Source: Polytrichum commune
Taxonomy: Eukaryota; Streptophyta; Polytrichopsida; Polytrichales; Polytrichaceae
Direction of reading: 5' to 3'
NCBI GenBank assembly: GCA_950295325.1
Contig: OX485805.1
Span: 37,127,501 to 37,191,500, forward strand
DNA length: 64,000 bases
The position numbers and the translations under genes are program-made. The notes under the pieces are model-generated. The model was given only the letters and a program-made list of their open reading frames with translations, was not told the origin of the DNA and ran no database searches. Position 1 is the first letter of the stretch; each line of letters begins with the position of its first letter. This document shows, piece by piece, positions 34,150-46,500 of this stretch.

Positions 34150-35384
34150 GAGAGAGAGAGATGAGCGATGTCTCAGTCGATTTGTGTGAAGACTTCTGTC
34201 ACAGGCTCGTGTGCCGCTTAGCCACCATCGCCATCGATTCTTCGGAGCCGGGCGCTCAACTGGACTAGGTATCTACATGTACACACGTGTGTGTATGTAT
34301 GTATAAAATATGTATACGAATGTTATCCATCACTGTATATCATCCAAATGTACATTGTTCATCCAAACATGATGTGACATCTAGGAAGTCCCAACCATTG
34401 AACAATCAAAGCCTTCAATGTCGCATTTATTTTGTTGATAGTTGTTTTTATAACATTATTAAGCAGTGTGCGTTCGTTCACATGGGCCCTAAGAAAATAA
34501 CTATGGGGTGTTCAAACCTAGTGCAAGGAGATTCAGATTAAGACTAAGCTCTCTCATGCTATCTCATGGTTATATTCTCAAGGTCCAGAGAACAAATGTC
34601 AGTTTTCTGCTAGGTTTTTTTTTTGGGGGGGGGGGGGGGTCTTCCTTAGATATTTCATAACATTCTATAGCATGAAGGTATGTTTGCATCCTCCCTTAGA
34701 TATTTCATAACATGAAGGTATATTCGCATTATTTTATATGGATATTATTTATTGCGGTTACTAAGAAAGTGGAAAATATTTGAGTATACTACTCATAGTC
34801 GTTGGGTTTGTGAATGTCATTCAGTGTTCTGAGTATCAAAATTGAGACTCACGGCACACATGTTCTATTATAGGCAAATTTAATAAAAGACAAAATAACT
34901 TCTAAGTTCACCAAGTGAAGTGCGTGTAATTTTATTGGATTTGTCTCAAATTTGAAATTAAGGCATTGGATGGACTCACTAGAAGCGGTTAAAGGGCATG
35001 ATAACCTTTGTGGATAAAGATGCAGTCATCCTTAGTGTTGAAATCAAAATGAATACATATTAGGTCAAAAAAGATCCTTTAAGTTATTCTCACCTAATGT
35101 TATCTCCAATTATGAATGATGACATGGTAATAATGTTAGTGTAGGGGTTGATGTTTTTGCTATTGTTTCAAACAATGGTAGCAAAACAATAGAGCCTAGT
35201 AGTCATTCTCACCCATTGTTATCTCTGATTGTGGACGATGAGATGGTAATAATGTTAGTATAGTGTTTATGGTATTGCTATTCTTTCAATCAACGATAAC
35301 AAAAGATTGAGATTACAATTAGTTCCCTTTTTTTGGGTATACAACTCATAGCTAAGATAATGGCTCAAAATGAGCACTTAAGGT
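34150..35384. other. Intergenic, upstream of the TLC gene
   Basis: It probably holds the TLC promoter near its left edge, where a GA tract at 34149-34162 lies. A poly-T/poly-G tract at 34615-34639 includes 15 G in a row. Near-duplicates CCTTAGATATTTCATAACAT occur at 34644 and 34694, and a second short duplication around 35100-35300 (ATGATGTTAATGTTAG-like words) is visible. No gene seen. Confidence 0.45.
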
Positions 35385-35387
35385 TAG

Positions 35388-35759
35388 GGCCGGTTCATAC
35401 TATGCCCAAGTCGAGAGGAGAAGCGTCACTTTTCTGGACCAAACTATGTCGAGAGGAGAAGCCTTTGGGCTGAAAGAGTATATTAAAATAATCCAATGTC
35501 AGATTTTGAATATTTTAATGAAAATAAAAGTTCGGCCTCTCGACGGAAGTTTGGGTCGAGCAAACTTTGCTCGAGAGGCCGAACTCTTGGCGCCATAACT
35601 TCCTAAAAGTGTTGCCACCTAGGCTCTTTTGGAGGCGACGTCCTTTGGACTTCTGCCTCTAGTGTGAAGGCCGAGAGGACGGACTTTGGACATTTCTGCA
35701 TTTTCATTGGTCCAAACACTTCTCCTCTCGAAGTTTGGCTAGTGCATGTGAACCGGCCC
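35388..35759. mobile_element. Harbinger-like MITE, copy 3
   Basis: Perfect outer inverted repeats GGGCCGGTTCA and TGAACCGGCCC, flanked on both sides by TTA (35385-35387 and 35760-35762), the 3-bp Harbinger-type duplication. The 372-bp interior is rich in TCGAGAGG and CCTCTCGA in both orientations, so it can fold extensively. No coding capacity. Confidence 0.85.
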
Positions 35760-35762
35760 TTA

Positions 35763-38700
35763 ATGTCAAAAAAACAAGCATAAACTCATCAAGTTGTCCA
35801 TCCTTTGAGTTGCTTACATTGGAAGGCATATGCTACCCACATTCAATTGAAGGAATGATGGTAATAATGCGTGCAAGTACCAAGAAAAAGGCCTTCGTGA
35901 TTACTTACGGAGGTGTCATTACTGTTCTCCCTCTTTAGTATGACACGTCTGGGAAACACAAAAAAAAAGTCTCTTTATTGAGGTGTCATTTTCTCATTAA
36001 TATGACAAATGGCATAAGGTTGTCGTATTATTGAGGAAATATGAAAACATGAGTAATAAGAGCTTAAAAATACATATAACGAGTTTATGTTCCCAATGAT
36101 AAGTGAAGTTCCCAAGTAGATCCCAAGTGAAAATGGATGTAATTTAGATGTACATAACATAGATGAACATAATTTTAGCATTAACTACCTCTTTCATATG
36201 ACAAAATGGAGATTCTAAATGCCGCATTATCGAGTGCCGTAGTCGTATAAAAGAGGGAGTTTTGTACTAAAAAGTTTGGTCTCGCAAAAAATGTGTCGTG
36301 ATATCGAGGATGTCGTATAAATGAGTGTCGTATTAACGAGGTTAGACTATAGAAAGTTCGGCGTTTTGTGGTAAAAATAGTATTTTTGGAAGAAAAAAAA
36401 AACAATCTTGTGTGTCAATTTCTAATATTATGACTAAATTGAATACACCATTCACCAAAAGTGAGTATCATACCACTAACGAATAATTTCACACAAATGT
36501 GCCAAATAATAATTGTAAAAAATTACCAATTTTTCTATTGCAAATATAAAATTAAAATTGCAAATAATTGAATATCATAAAACCTATGACAATTTTGCAC
36601 CATTTCCCTATGTCGCTTTCAAGATAACACTAAGCACAAACTAGTTGATTAATTGGCCATGCTCTATTCACTTATAGTCTAATTCCTAGAGAGCCCACCT
36701 CCCGGGAAGGAGGCATAACACATTATATTGTATCATGGATAAGATTGATCAACATAAGGCTAACGGGCTTGCATTCACTCTGAAAATTGGTCACGGGCAT
36801 TATTATACTCAAGTAAGTAAACAATGTGTTGACTTGATGCTAAGGTGAATATTGTTAGTTGAGAGAGACCAATAATCATGGCATCTCTATACCAACACTC
36901 AATGTTTACATGTGGTTTGGGGGCTTTGTACTGAACATTATTTTACACGAGTCTAATGGATTTTAATGATTATATTTTTTGAAGTGTAGTACATATCAAT
37001 TTAGAATGAAATTGATTTCAACAATATTGTTAGGAAACAATCCCAACCATATAAATTATGGCATGACACTATACAAGAATCTTTAAAATGTTGAACCAAC
37101 ATCATATTTTTGTTGGGTGCAACTGGGTGGAGGTGCTCTTAATTATGCATGTGGGTAATGAAGTTAGATCCTAATGGCATCATCATGTTGGCAAGTGTAA
37201 TCCAGTGTGGCAAAATTACAAATCTCAAGTTCTACCTATTGTGTTAGTAAAATTACACTAGTTTTGGTTTTGGCAATCCCCGACACAATGATAAATGAGA
37301 ACTATAAATACATTGAATGTACATGGGGGGGGGGCATTATTCTTTGAGAGTTAGAGCCACATGTGTGCAAACTCTTTATTGAAACCCCTTATATACAAGA
37401 AGTTCATGGGCAAATAGTATATTATGCATACATATTATAGACTACATAATAGTCTCATATATGTATATGATAATTTTGTAATCCTAGAGTAAATCGAGAT
37501 TGAACAATTATTGTGATTCAATCATAGATTGCACATCATCATAACCATATTGTCCGTTGTGGATCCTCCTCTTTTGCTTCCTAAGTTCACTTGGTTGCTT
37601 TCCATGTACCATGTGTCTGTTATGAAAGGGACTCATGTCTTGATTGCTTGTCATGGACAACATATAAGTATGTATAACGTGGACTTTTGTTGGGTTGTGC
37701 CTTCACCCCAAAGGTTCCAGGCTACCATTTTATGTTGTACAAGCCCCTAACAAGTAGAAAAGCCAAACTCACTTGGTTTTTAAAATTACAACTATATTTA
37801 ACACAACACATAATAAAAAGGAGTTGAAAACAATGTAATTTGCAACAATGATTATCAACTATATAAGATACGCATTTGGAGGAAAAGAATCGACAAATTA
37901 GTTAATTTCGATGGGGTCGCTTTCAAAATTATGGGTTACAAATGATTAAACATAACTTGAAAGACCTTCATATACACTTTGAGGCTCAAAATAGGCCTCT
38001 AAGTTGCCTCTAAGACATTCAAGGCTGAAGGCATGTCATCACATCCATTTTGGTAATTGCTCATTAGGGATGGGTTTATAGTAGGGTCGAGACTAAAGAA
38101 ATTCCAAGATCAAGTAATCTTATTTGTCGAGAGCAAAATATTAAACCCAAGGAGTTCACACTAGGGTTTGGGTTTAAGGAATGAAAATTGGAATGGTGCT
38201 AATGTGGCATCACTGTCCTGTGGAGGGAAGCTAGCATGTGAGCAGTGAGCAATGAGCTCACCGCTCACTGCTTGCATGGTAGCATTCCCCATGATACACA
38301 TGACATCATCCTCTCATATATAATGCAAATGTTGAGGTTTCCATAGCACCTTTTGAAGGTGTGATACATGCGTCATGATGAGTATATGCACAAGATCAAG
38401 TGAATGTAATGTAGTTTAAGTTTTGATGGATAATCATACCAAAACCTTTAACAACATTCAAAGAGTTGGTGCAAGCCTTGATGCATATACCAACCGCATG
38501 GATGTGTTCTTTGATCCCTCACTCAAAACTTTCTTTAAGAAATCTTCACTCTTCTACAATTTGGGCATAAAGCCCTTGGCTTTTAGGGATTAAGGTAAAT
38601 GGGCTCAATCTTGTAGCTTATCTTAATTGGACCACTATGTTTGAGTGGTGCGTGGTTAGGTGTGGATATAAAAATATACACCAACATGACACGTGTTTAT

Positions 38701-39786
38701 AAAGGCATTGGACTACATGGTCAAATTTTGTTAATTATCATAATTTCATTGCTCCACATAAATGCATACCTATACAATCAAAAAATATCACTTTGGTCGT
38801 ATACAAGATATCAACTTGAGCTCCTGAGACACAAAAAATTGGCTACAACTCCAATTTGGAATTGTTGTTTATGTTTGCATATAGTGTGGCCCACAATACC
38901 TATTCACCATCGACCCACATTAACCACTAGAAGCCCCCCCCCCCCAAAAAAAACAATCTTGTTTGGGCAATCACATGCCTAGGGCTCCAAAAATACTAGT
39001 ATGGTGATGCCACATGGCATCCCATGAGTTTTGAAAGATGGGAAAATGATATCCCCAACCATGACTACCCAAGGTGGGTCCAACATAATTGGGGAGTTGC
39101 CTTCCAAAAATGAGAACCATTTTGGGGTTTGCCAAGGATTGGTCTTGAGGGGTTAATTGTTGCCTTGCAATCACTTGGGTGACAACAAGTAGGGAGGATG
39201 CCATATGACACTTACTACATCATGACATGTCATGAAGACCACTCTAACTAACATAGCACACCATAAGGCAGATGGGTTCTAAAAGATTCCTTATCTTAAT
39301 CAAATGCATGTGTTTCGAGTGCTATGTGCCTAGGTGTGACTCCAAGAACGGATGCCAAAAACACATGTATTTAAAAGAGGTTGGACTACATGCTCAACAT
39401 ATGATAACCATTCCATACTCAATGGTCAACATAATGGGGGGGGGGGGGGGGGCTATATGATCATTTAATGAGCATGGAAATCTTCACTTTGACAATGAAT
39501 AAGAAATATTCACACGAGCACCGAAAATCATGAGGGAAGCCATAACCATCATGTCCTACCTTAGAGGGCCCTCTATTTTCATCTTTGCATGTGCCAAAAT
39601 ATAGGTTCCACATGGGATACAAGTTGGTCTTAGCGAATATGAGCATGAGACGTGGAAACATTTGAGGGAAAAATAACAATTTTGTGTCAATATAGAGAGC
39701 CCTCTACGGTAATCACATGTTTCATATCCTATGAGAAGTGAGATAGTTGGAAAAGTAACCATTTGAGACCCATCTACCTTAAGTAC
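35763..39786. other. Gene-free AT-rich stretch
   Basis: No supported gene. Near 35975-36350 there are repeated words of the type GTCGTATTA...GAGG, ending in GTTAGACTATAG, which look like one end of a second pogo-like element whose other end I could not find. G or C homopolymers lie at 37325-37334, 38934-38945 and 39436-39452. Parts of 38640-38710 and 39230-39450 are inverted relatives of repeat family R. Confidence 0.45.
39436..39452. repeat. Poly-G run (17 bp)
   Basis: The longest of the G homopolymers in the window, in otherwise AT-rich DNA. Confidence 0.9.
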
Positions 39787-39789
39787 TTA

Positions 39790-40162
39790 GGGCCACTTCA
39801 CACACGAGCCAAGAGCCGTGACCATGAGATTGTGAGAGCCCAAAAGAGGTGTCCAAAGACCGTCCCAAGACACTTTCAAAATCGTGAAGTGTAGAGTTTC
39901 ATATTTCAACGGATTTCTATTCACGTGGGGTCCTCGCACATGACGAAACATACCAAATCAACTGTTGTGAGATTTTGGAGTGCCATGGTCTCCCGGTTTT
40001 GTGGTAGGCCTATGTACATCCCTCCATGAAGTGGTTTTTAAGAATACCCCAAGCGACCACGAAACATGATCCATTCGATGCCAAGTAGGAATCCATGTGG
40101 ACTTTGCATCCATCTTGCATTTACTCACTCCGTTGGTCCCTCAAGCGCGGTGTGAAGCGAAC
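39790..40162. mobile_element. Harbinger-like MITE, copy 4, degenerate, in mannosidase upstream region
   Basis: The left end GGGCCACTTCACAC follows TTA at 39787-39789. The right end is GTGTGAAGCGAAC followed by TTG. It ends about 385 bp before the mannosidase start codon. The interior is not obviously related to the other copies apart from the ends. Confidence 0.6.
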
Positions 40163-40547
40163 TTGGACCAGCTCCGCCTTTTCCACCAATGAGAGTGCTT
40201 GAAATACAATGGACACGGGCCCTCAGTCCCGTGGGTGCAGGGAGGGACGTACCTCCTACCTACTAACTAGTAAGTGATAAGTGGGGCCAGGTCAGCATGT
40301 GTTATCCAGTGTCCTGGAGTCTTTTGCTTCCCAAGTTCCCTTGCCAGATGCATGCTCTCCTATGATAAGACACTTGGTGTAGTAAGCTCTTCCGTCGTAT
40401 TATCATTATTCCCAACCCAAGGGCAACGCCAACGAAGAACAATAAGGAGCGGGGAGACGAAGGAATTGAACACTCACAGTCTCCCCCCCTGTTGTGGTGT
40501 GTTGGTTGTCGCGGTATTATGTGAGCTCCCGCCATAGCTTCGTGGCC

Positions 40548-43500
40548 ATGGCTCCTCCGATGCTCCTCCCCTCTGTCTTGCTGCTGCTGATGCTGCTAGC
40601 GCACTCTATGCCCCTGGCTTCCGCTGCATGGCCGCCCCTGTTCTCTTCTTCTTTCCAGCGTTACAACACCACGGCTGCCCCTGTCGATGGCAAGATCAAT
40701 GTGCACCTCGTCTCGCACACGCATGACGACGTCGGCTGGCTCAAGACCGTCGATCAGTACTTCGTCGGCTCCAACAATTCCATCCAGGTGCCCCTTCCCT
40801 TCCCTTCCCTTCCCTTCCCTGCTCTGCTTGGTTTGTGGCCATTTCAAGTTGTCAGTCAGCAGGGGCGGTGAATTGATTAATCGGATACATGCAAATTTGC
40901 GGTGTGTATTGGGGTGATCGGGGTTAGCAATGGCGACCTTGGTGAGATTTGAGTGCAAGCTATGTGCTTAATTAAGGTTCAGTGTTGATTTTTGATTGTG
41001 CCCCTTCGCTCTGCCTTCTCTGCTTGCTTCTTAGCCATTTCAAGCTGTGAGCGGGGACGGTGAATTAATCGGATACATGCAAGTTTGTTTCCGGTGTATT
41101 GGAGTGATAGGGGTTAGCAATCGCGACCTTGGTGAAATTTTGAGTGCAAGCTACCTAATTAAGGTGTAGTGTTGATTTGATTGGGCGTCTTCATTCTGCC
41201 TTCTTTGCTTGCTTCTTGGCAATTGCAAGCTGTCAGTCAGCAGGAACTGTGGATTGGTCGGATATAGGTGTGCAAGTTTGCGGTGTATTGGAGTGATAGG
41301 GGTTAACAATCGCGAAATTGGTGAAATCTGAGTGCAAGCTACAGTACCTATTTAAGGTTGAGTGTTGATTTGGTTGTGCCCCTTGGCATCGTGGTGTGGC
41401 AGGTTGCAGGAGTTCAGTATGTCTTGGACTCGGTGGTTGCTTCTCTGCAGGAGGATCCCAACAGAAAGTTTATCTACGTGGAGCAGGTTTCTCTCACACC
41501 CAAATTTCCTTTTCCGTGTTGCGATCATCGTCGATCCTATGATGATCGTCGTTTCTCTTATGATCTTAATCTGGTTTTAAGGCTAAACTGCGAAGAATCA
41601 CTTGATAGAAACTATGTGATCCAATGTGGCTCCTTTCGTCTCTCTTTTGTGAATTCGTTGGCTGACACTTCCATCATGCTGATTCGGAGTTGGCAGAGAG
41701 AGAGAGAGAGAGAGAGAAGGCCATAACTGTGTAGGTCCATAAGCATTCTCGCCTCCTCCATTTTTTTATGTCGCTTGTCAATCAAGGACACCTATTCCAT
41801 GTTATACGAGCATTTAATGTTACTGTTGTATGCCGTGTTGATTGAACGCAGGCTTTTTTCCAGCGTTGGTGGAGGCAGCAGTCCCCAGCGAAACAAGAAA
41901 TTGTGAAGAAGCTTGTGGACTCCGGACAGCTGGAGTTCATGTACTACTGCTGAATTATCCTCTGCTTTGGTTTTACATGGAATGCACCACGCGGTTGTAA
42001 AAATGGCTTCCTTACTTCCACAATTCGGCAATGTTCATTGAAAAGCATATAAAGACCGACCTAAGCGTCCCCAAGAATTGACAAAGTGGGGGGTTTTGCA
42101 GTAACGGAGGCTACTGCATGCACGATGAGGCTACCACTCACTACGTGGACATGATAGATCAGACAACACTGGGGCATCGTTACATCAAGGAACAGTTCGG
42201 CAAAACCCCCCGCATTGGTTGGCAAATTGACCCCTTTGGTCATTCCGCCGTCCAAGCTTACCTCCTCGGTGCTGAGGTTTAAATCTCCTAAACTGCCGAC
42301 ATAGACCACGCATCTGAATTGTGTCTTGGAGCGTTCGTCAGAACATCTGGTCGATCTAATACTTGTACTTGTTCGTTGTGAGTGCGTCTCTGGTATGCAT
42401 CTGTTTCCCAGTGTAGTGCAAGGCTTGGGGGGATTCGTAAGGGTGTTTGAGAAGTGATCAAGGAAGGACTTTACTTTCCTCAAGAATGCTAAAAATCAAG
42501 GATGACCCTTCGTGCAGATGGGTTTCGATGCTTTCTTTTTTGCAAGAGCTGACTACCAGGACATTATCAAACGTCGGAAAGATCGAACTATGGAGGTCAT
42601 CTGGCGAGGATCCAAATCTCTTGGAGCATCCGCTCAGGTAGGATTTGGTGGTATTGCTCACATAGTGAGGTAGCCCAGATCCATAAATTCTAACGTGCAG
42701 CAATCAGTGGTTCTTCATCCTTCAAATGAGGGGAAGGTGTTTCTTGTCTTAGGCTTTTGCTATCTAAGGGGACTTAATTCCTAGAATCGCTGTCTTAGCT
42801 TATGTGGTGGGTGTCATTTAATCTCATTACTACTCCGGCACTTTCATAGTAGCGTATTAGCAATAGCTACCGATAGATGTTGATCTGTGATTTTGTGAAC
42901 AGATATTTACTGGGCTGATGACCCACCATTACGAGCCACCTCATGAGTTCCAGTTTGATATTGATTCTACAACCGCTCCATTCCAGGTTCTAACCTGATT
43001 ACCCCATCTATTTGACACATTGTGCAGCTTTACTATTTTACTATATGTGGTTATTACAACTTTCTAAAAGTTGCTGGTGAAGGGCGTCATACCTCAGTCA
43101 TGTCCATCAAGCCTTAGTTTCATCAAAATGCTGCAATACATGCTTGATGGTGCCAGGTCTTACAGTCTTTTGTTTGAAGGAATTGCCAGCTGACTGATCT
43201 GTTGTTATAAATCACATGACATGATTTTTGCAGGACGACCCTATGTTGTATGACTACAATGTCCAAGAGAAAGTTGATCTCTTTGTGCAGTATGCTCATA
43301 ACCAGGTGTGATTGCTTTTTCGACTGTGCTGTCAGATCGCTGATTCTCCGTCCAGCAATAAAAATGTGGTTTGCACACAACGGAGTATAAGAAGTAGCAA
43401 ACAGTAGAAGGGAATCAAATGGGCTTTGTCCCACATCCTCAATAGTTTAATTTCTTAAACTATATATCTTCTTCATGTCAAGCTTTGTCGTTTTTAAGTA

Positions 43501-46500
43501 CCTTATCTGACTTTCTTTTCCAATAGAGCAAGGAATTTCGTACAAACCACATCCTGTGGCCAATGGGTGACGACTTTGCATACGAAAATGCCAACACCTG
43601 GTTCAAGCAGATAGACAAGCTTATACACTATGTGAATAAGGTCAGTGTATTCTCTTTTTGATAAGGATTGACTGAGGGTCCTATTTACAGTGAAATTATT
43701 CAGTATCACCTCATAAATGCCCTATGAATGCCTTCTGTATCGAAGATTTGTGGCATAGTCATTAAGCATATTCTGTCTATTTATCACCTGTCTGTTATCA
43801 AGATGAGTACTTGTAGGATAAGGCAGTTAGAGGCATGTCTAGTCTTCTGTAGATTCCGCTCTTGAGTAATGTGGACAAATGCAGGATTCAAAATTAGAAA
43901 ATTAGAAGCAACAAGTGGTGGGCCTACCATAAAGGCTTCGATCCTGGGTGTTTGCTTCTGCAGGATGGCCGAGTAAATGCATTGTACTCTACTCCATCCA
44001 TTTACTTGGATGCTGTTCATGCAGCAGACGCAAAATGGCATCTCAAGACAGATGACTATTTCCCGTAAGAAGTGTCCTTGTAGTTTTCACATAAATGGGT
44101 GACTGAATGCAGAATGTGTTGTAATCATGCCAATATAATACTCTTACTGAAATCAGTAATAGTCATAGATAATTGGATTTCCTTGAATTTTTATTCCTTT
44201 CTGTACCATGTTACTGATTGCATCTATACTTTGATGATCTGACGAGCTTTAAAACCAGTAACCTCATCATCGTAGAAATTGGTGTGCTTGCAGGTATTCT
44301 GATTGTCCACACTGCTTCTGGACTGGCTATTTTACAAGCAGGCCTGCACTCAAAGGTTATGTGCGGAAGCTTTCTGGATTCCTACAAGTGAGAACTCTTT
44401 TGTACTGAAGTTTCCTTATGCAGGGTTATTAAAGGTGGTGTCTTTGGTTTGTAAGCATTTGGGATGGCCAACATTGGAGCCTAATCATTTTATGATCATT
44501 GATTGAAAGCCTGGTAAAGTATGTTAATATTGGGAATACAAGTATCTATTTTATTGGAACAAAACTGACATTCAGCTTTTAGAGGTATGTGGGAAAGACT
44601 GTCTGAGGTTAAACAAAGAATGTGTTGTGGTGGTTCGAGTAAACTGAATCGTGCACATGTGGGCAGGCAGCAAGGCAATTGGAGATGTTTGTAGGAAAGA
44701 AATCTTCAGGACCAAATACAGATACATTGGAGGAAGCAGTTGCAATTCTGCAGCATCATGATGGAGTGAGTTGCACTGTGTGCTTTTTTATTTGCAAACA
44801 TCCAAATTGATTGCTTCTGATGTCAAGGTTTGTGTAATTTTCTGGTCCTTTCAGTTTGCTGATTAGTCCTTACATGTGTACCTTGGTGGAGCTATTGAAA
44901 AGGTGTAATCCAGTTTCTACAGGTACATAGATTAGGCAAAGTAGGGGAAATAGGTAAAACGTATTTCTAGAACACAACATCTGCAAATTGGTCAAAAGCT
45001 GAGTTGATTTAGATTTTGTGAAGCTAAAGATGGAGGACGCTATGCATTCTTACAATGCTGGAAAAATCTAATTTGGTTAAAAAAAAAAGGATAAATATTT
45101 GGCAGTTATTGCATGCGAAACTGTCCTGGTCAACAATGGTGATCTTCTTTCCAGACCTTAGGAGTTGTTTTTCTTGTATGGTATTGTATATGGGTAAATG
45201 CTCTGACATACTCCTGCTGTGACTCGTGACTGTTGGGTAGGTAAGTGGCACAGAGAAGCAACACGTTGCAAATGATTATGCCATGCGCTTGGCAGCTGGG
45301 TCTTCTGAGGTAAAGTTTCGTGTTTGGTTGGAAGTAGTATAGTTATGTATATGTCCTGAAACACATCTATGTTCTAGCTAATCAAACATGATTAAATTTT
45401 TTATGAGAGAGGTTGAGTATTTTTGATCACTTAGTATGATTTTTTCTCTATTATTAACAGTTTCCACTGATGTGTTCTGTTTTCTTGTTACTTTGTTACT
45501 ATGAATCTCCCAGAGTGCTGGCTTATGGGTGTTGGTCTTTGTACTCTTGAAAAGCCCTTGATAAGTAGGGGCATTGAATAGTACTGAAATGGGAGAAAGA
45601 CATTAAAATTCAAGGCATTTATATCTCTAGAAATCGTTGCCATAATTGGTCGTTTGACATTGCATTTGCTCCAGGGCTAATACAAAGGCTATGAAAATCC
45701 ATACCAAGTCAATTGGCTAATGCAATAAATTGTGAATGTCGGGGTTAAGGGGTTAGAGGTTCTCAATAGTTGGAAGTACATACTCCCATCTTGTATAGAG
45801 ACTTGCAAGCTATGTATTCTAAGTTTAAGTTGCTCAATGCAGGCAGAGTCAGTGTTCAATGGAGCTTTGGCTTCCTTGATAACCACAAAGGCAGTGGATT
45901 CTCGTGTTGAAGAGGACAAGTTCAGCTCACAGCGCAGATTGCTCATCCAAGACAACAAAGGAACAAGCTCTTCTGAAACTGCGAGGCTGAAGCTAGAGCA
46001 GGTAGATAACTCTTGTACCTGTTTATAAAGGATGAGGGCCACATGAGTTAACTACTATTATAAACTGGAGCCTGAGTCCTTTTCTTTGTTGACCAGGCTA
46101 ACCAACATGATACCTGGATTTTTGGAACACTGATGTTTTGAAACCTGAAGAGAGTTTAATAGTGGAAAATATGACCTGTAACTACAAGTATTTATTACAT
46201 GTTGCTATATGATGATTTATTTGAGAAGTGGACGGAAGGTGATCACTTCCAATTATACAAACTTTTGATGTCGAATTTGTTGAGCGATGCAGTGCAACCT
46301 TCTCAACGTGAGCTACTGCCCACCCACAGAAGTGGAGCTTCATTCTGGAAAAAGCTTTGTAAGTCATGATCATCTTTTAATGTAGCCAAGCTCATTTGTA
46401 GATAACAACCAATATTAGGTTGATGCTCTCTATTTGGATTGTTTGTTTTGACTGTATAGCTGCAGCAACTACCATAAAGTGCGAGTGTGATGTAAAGTTG

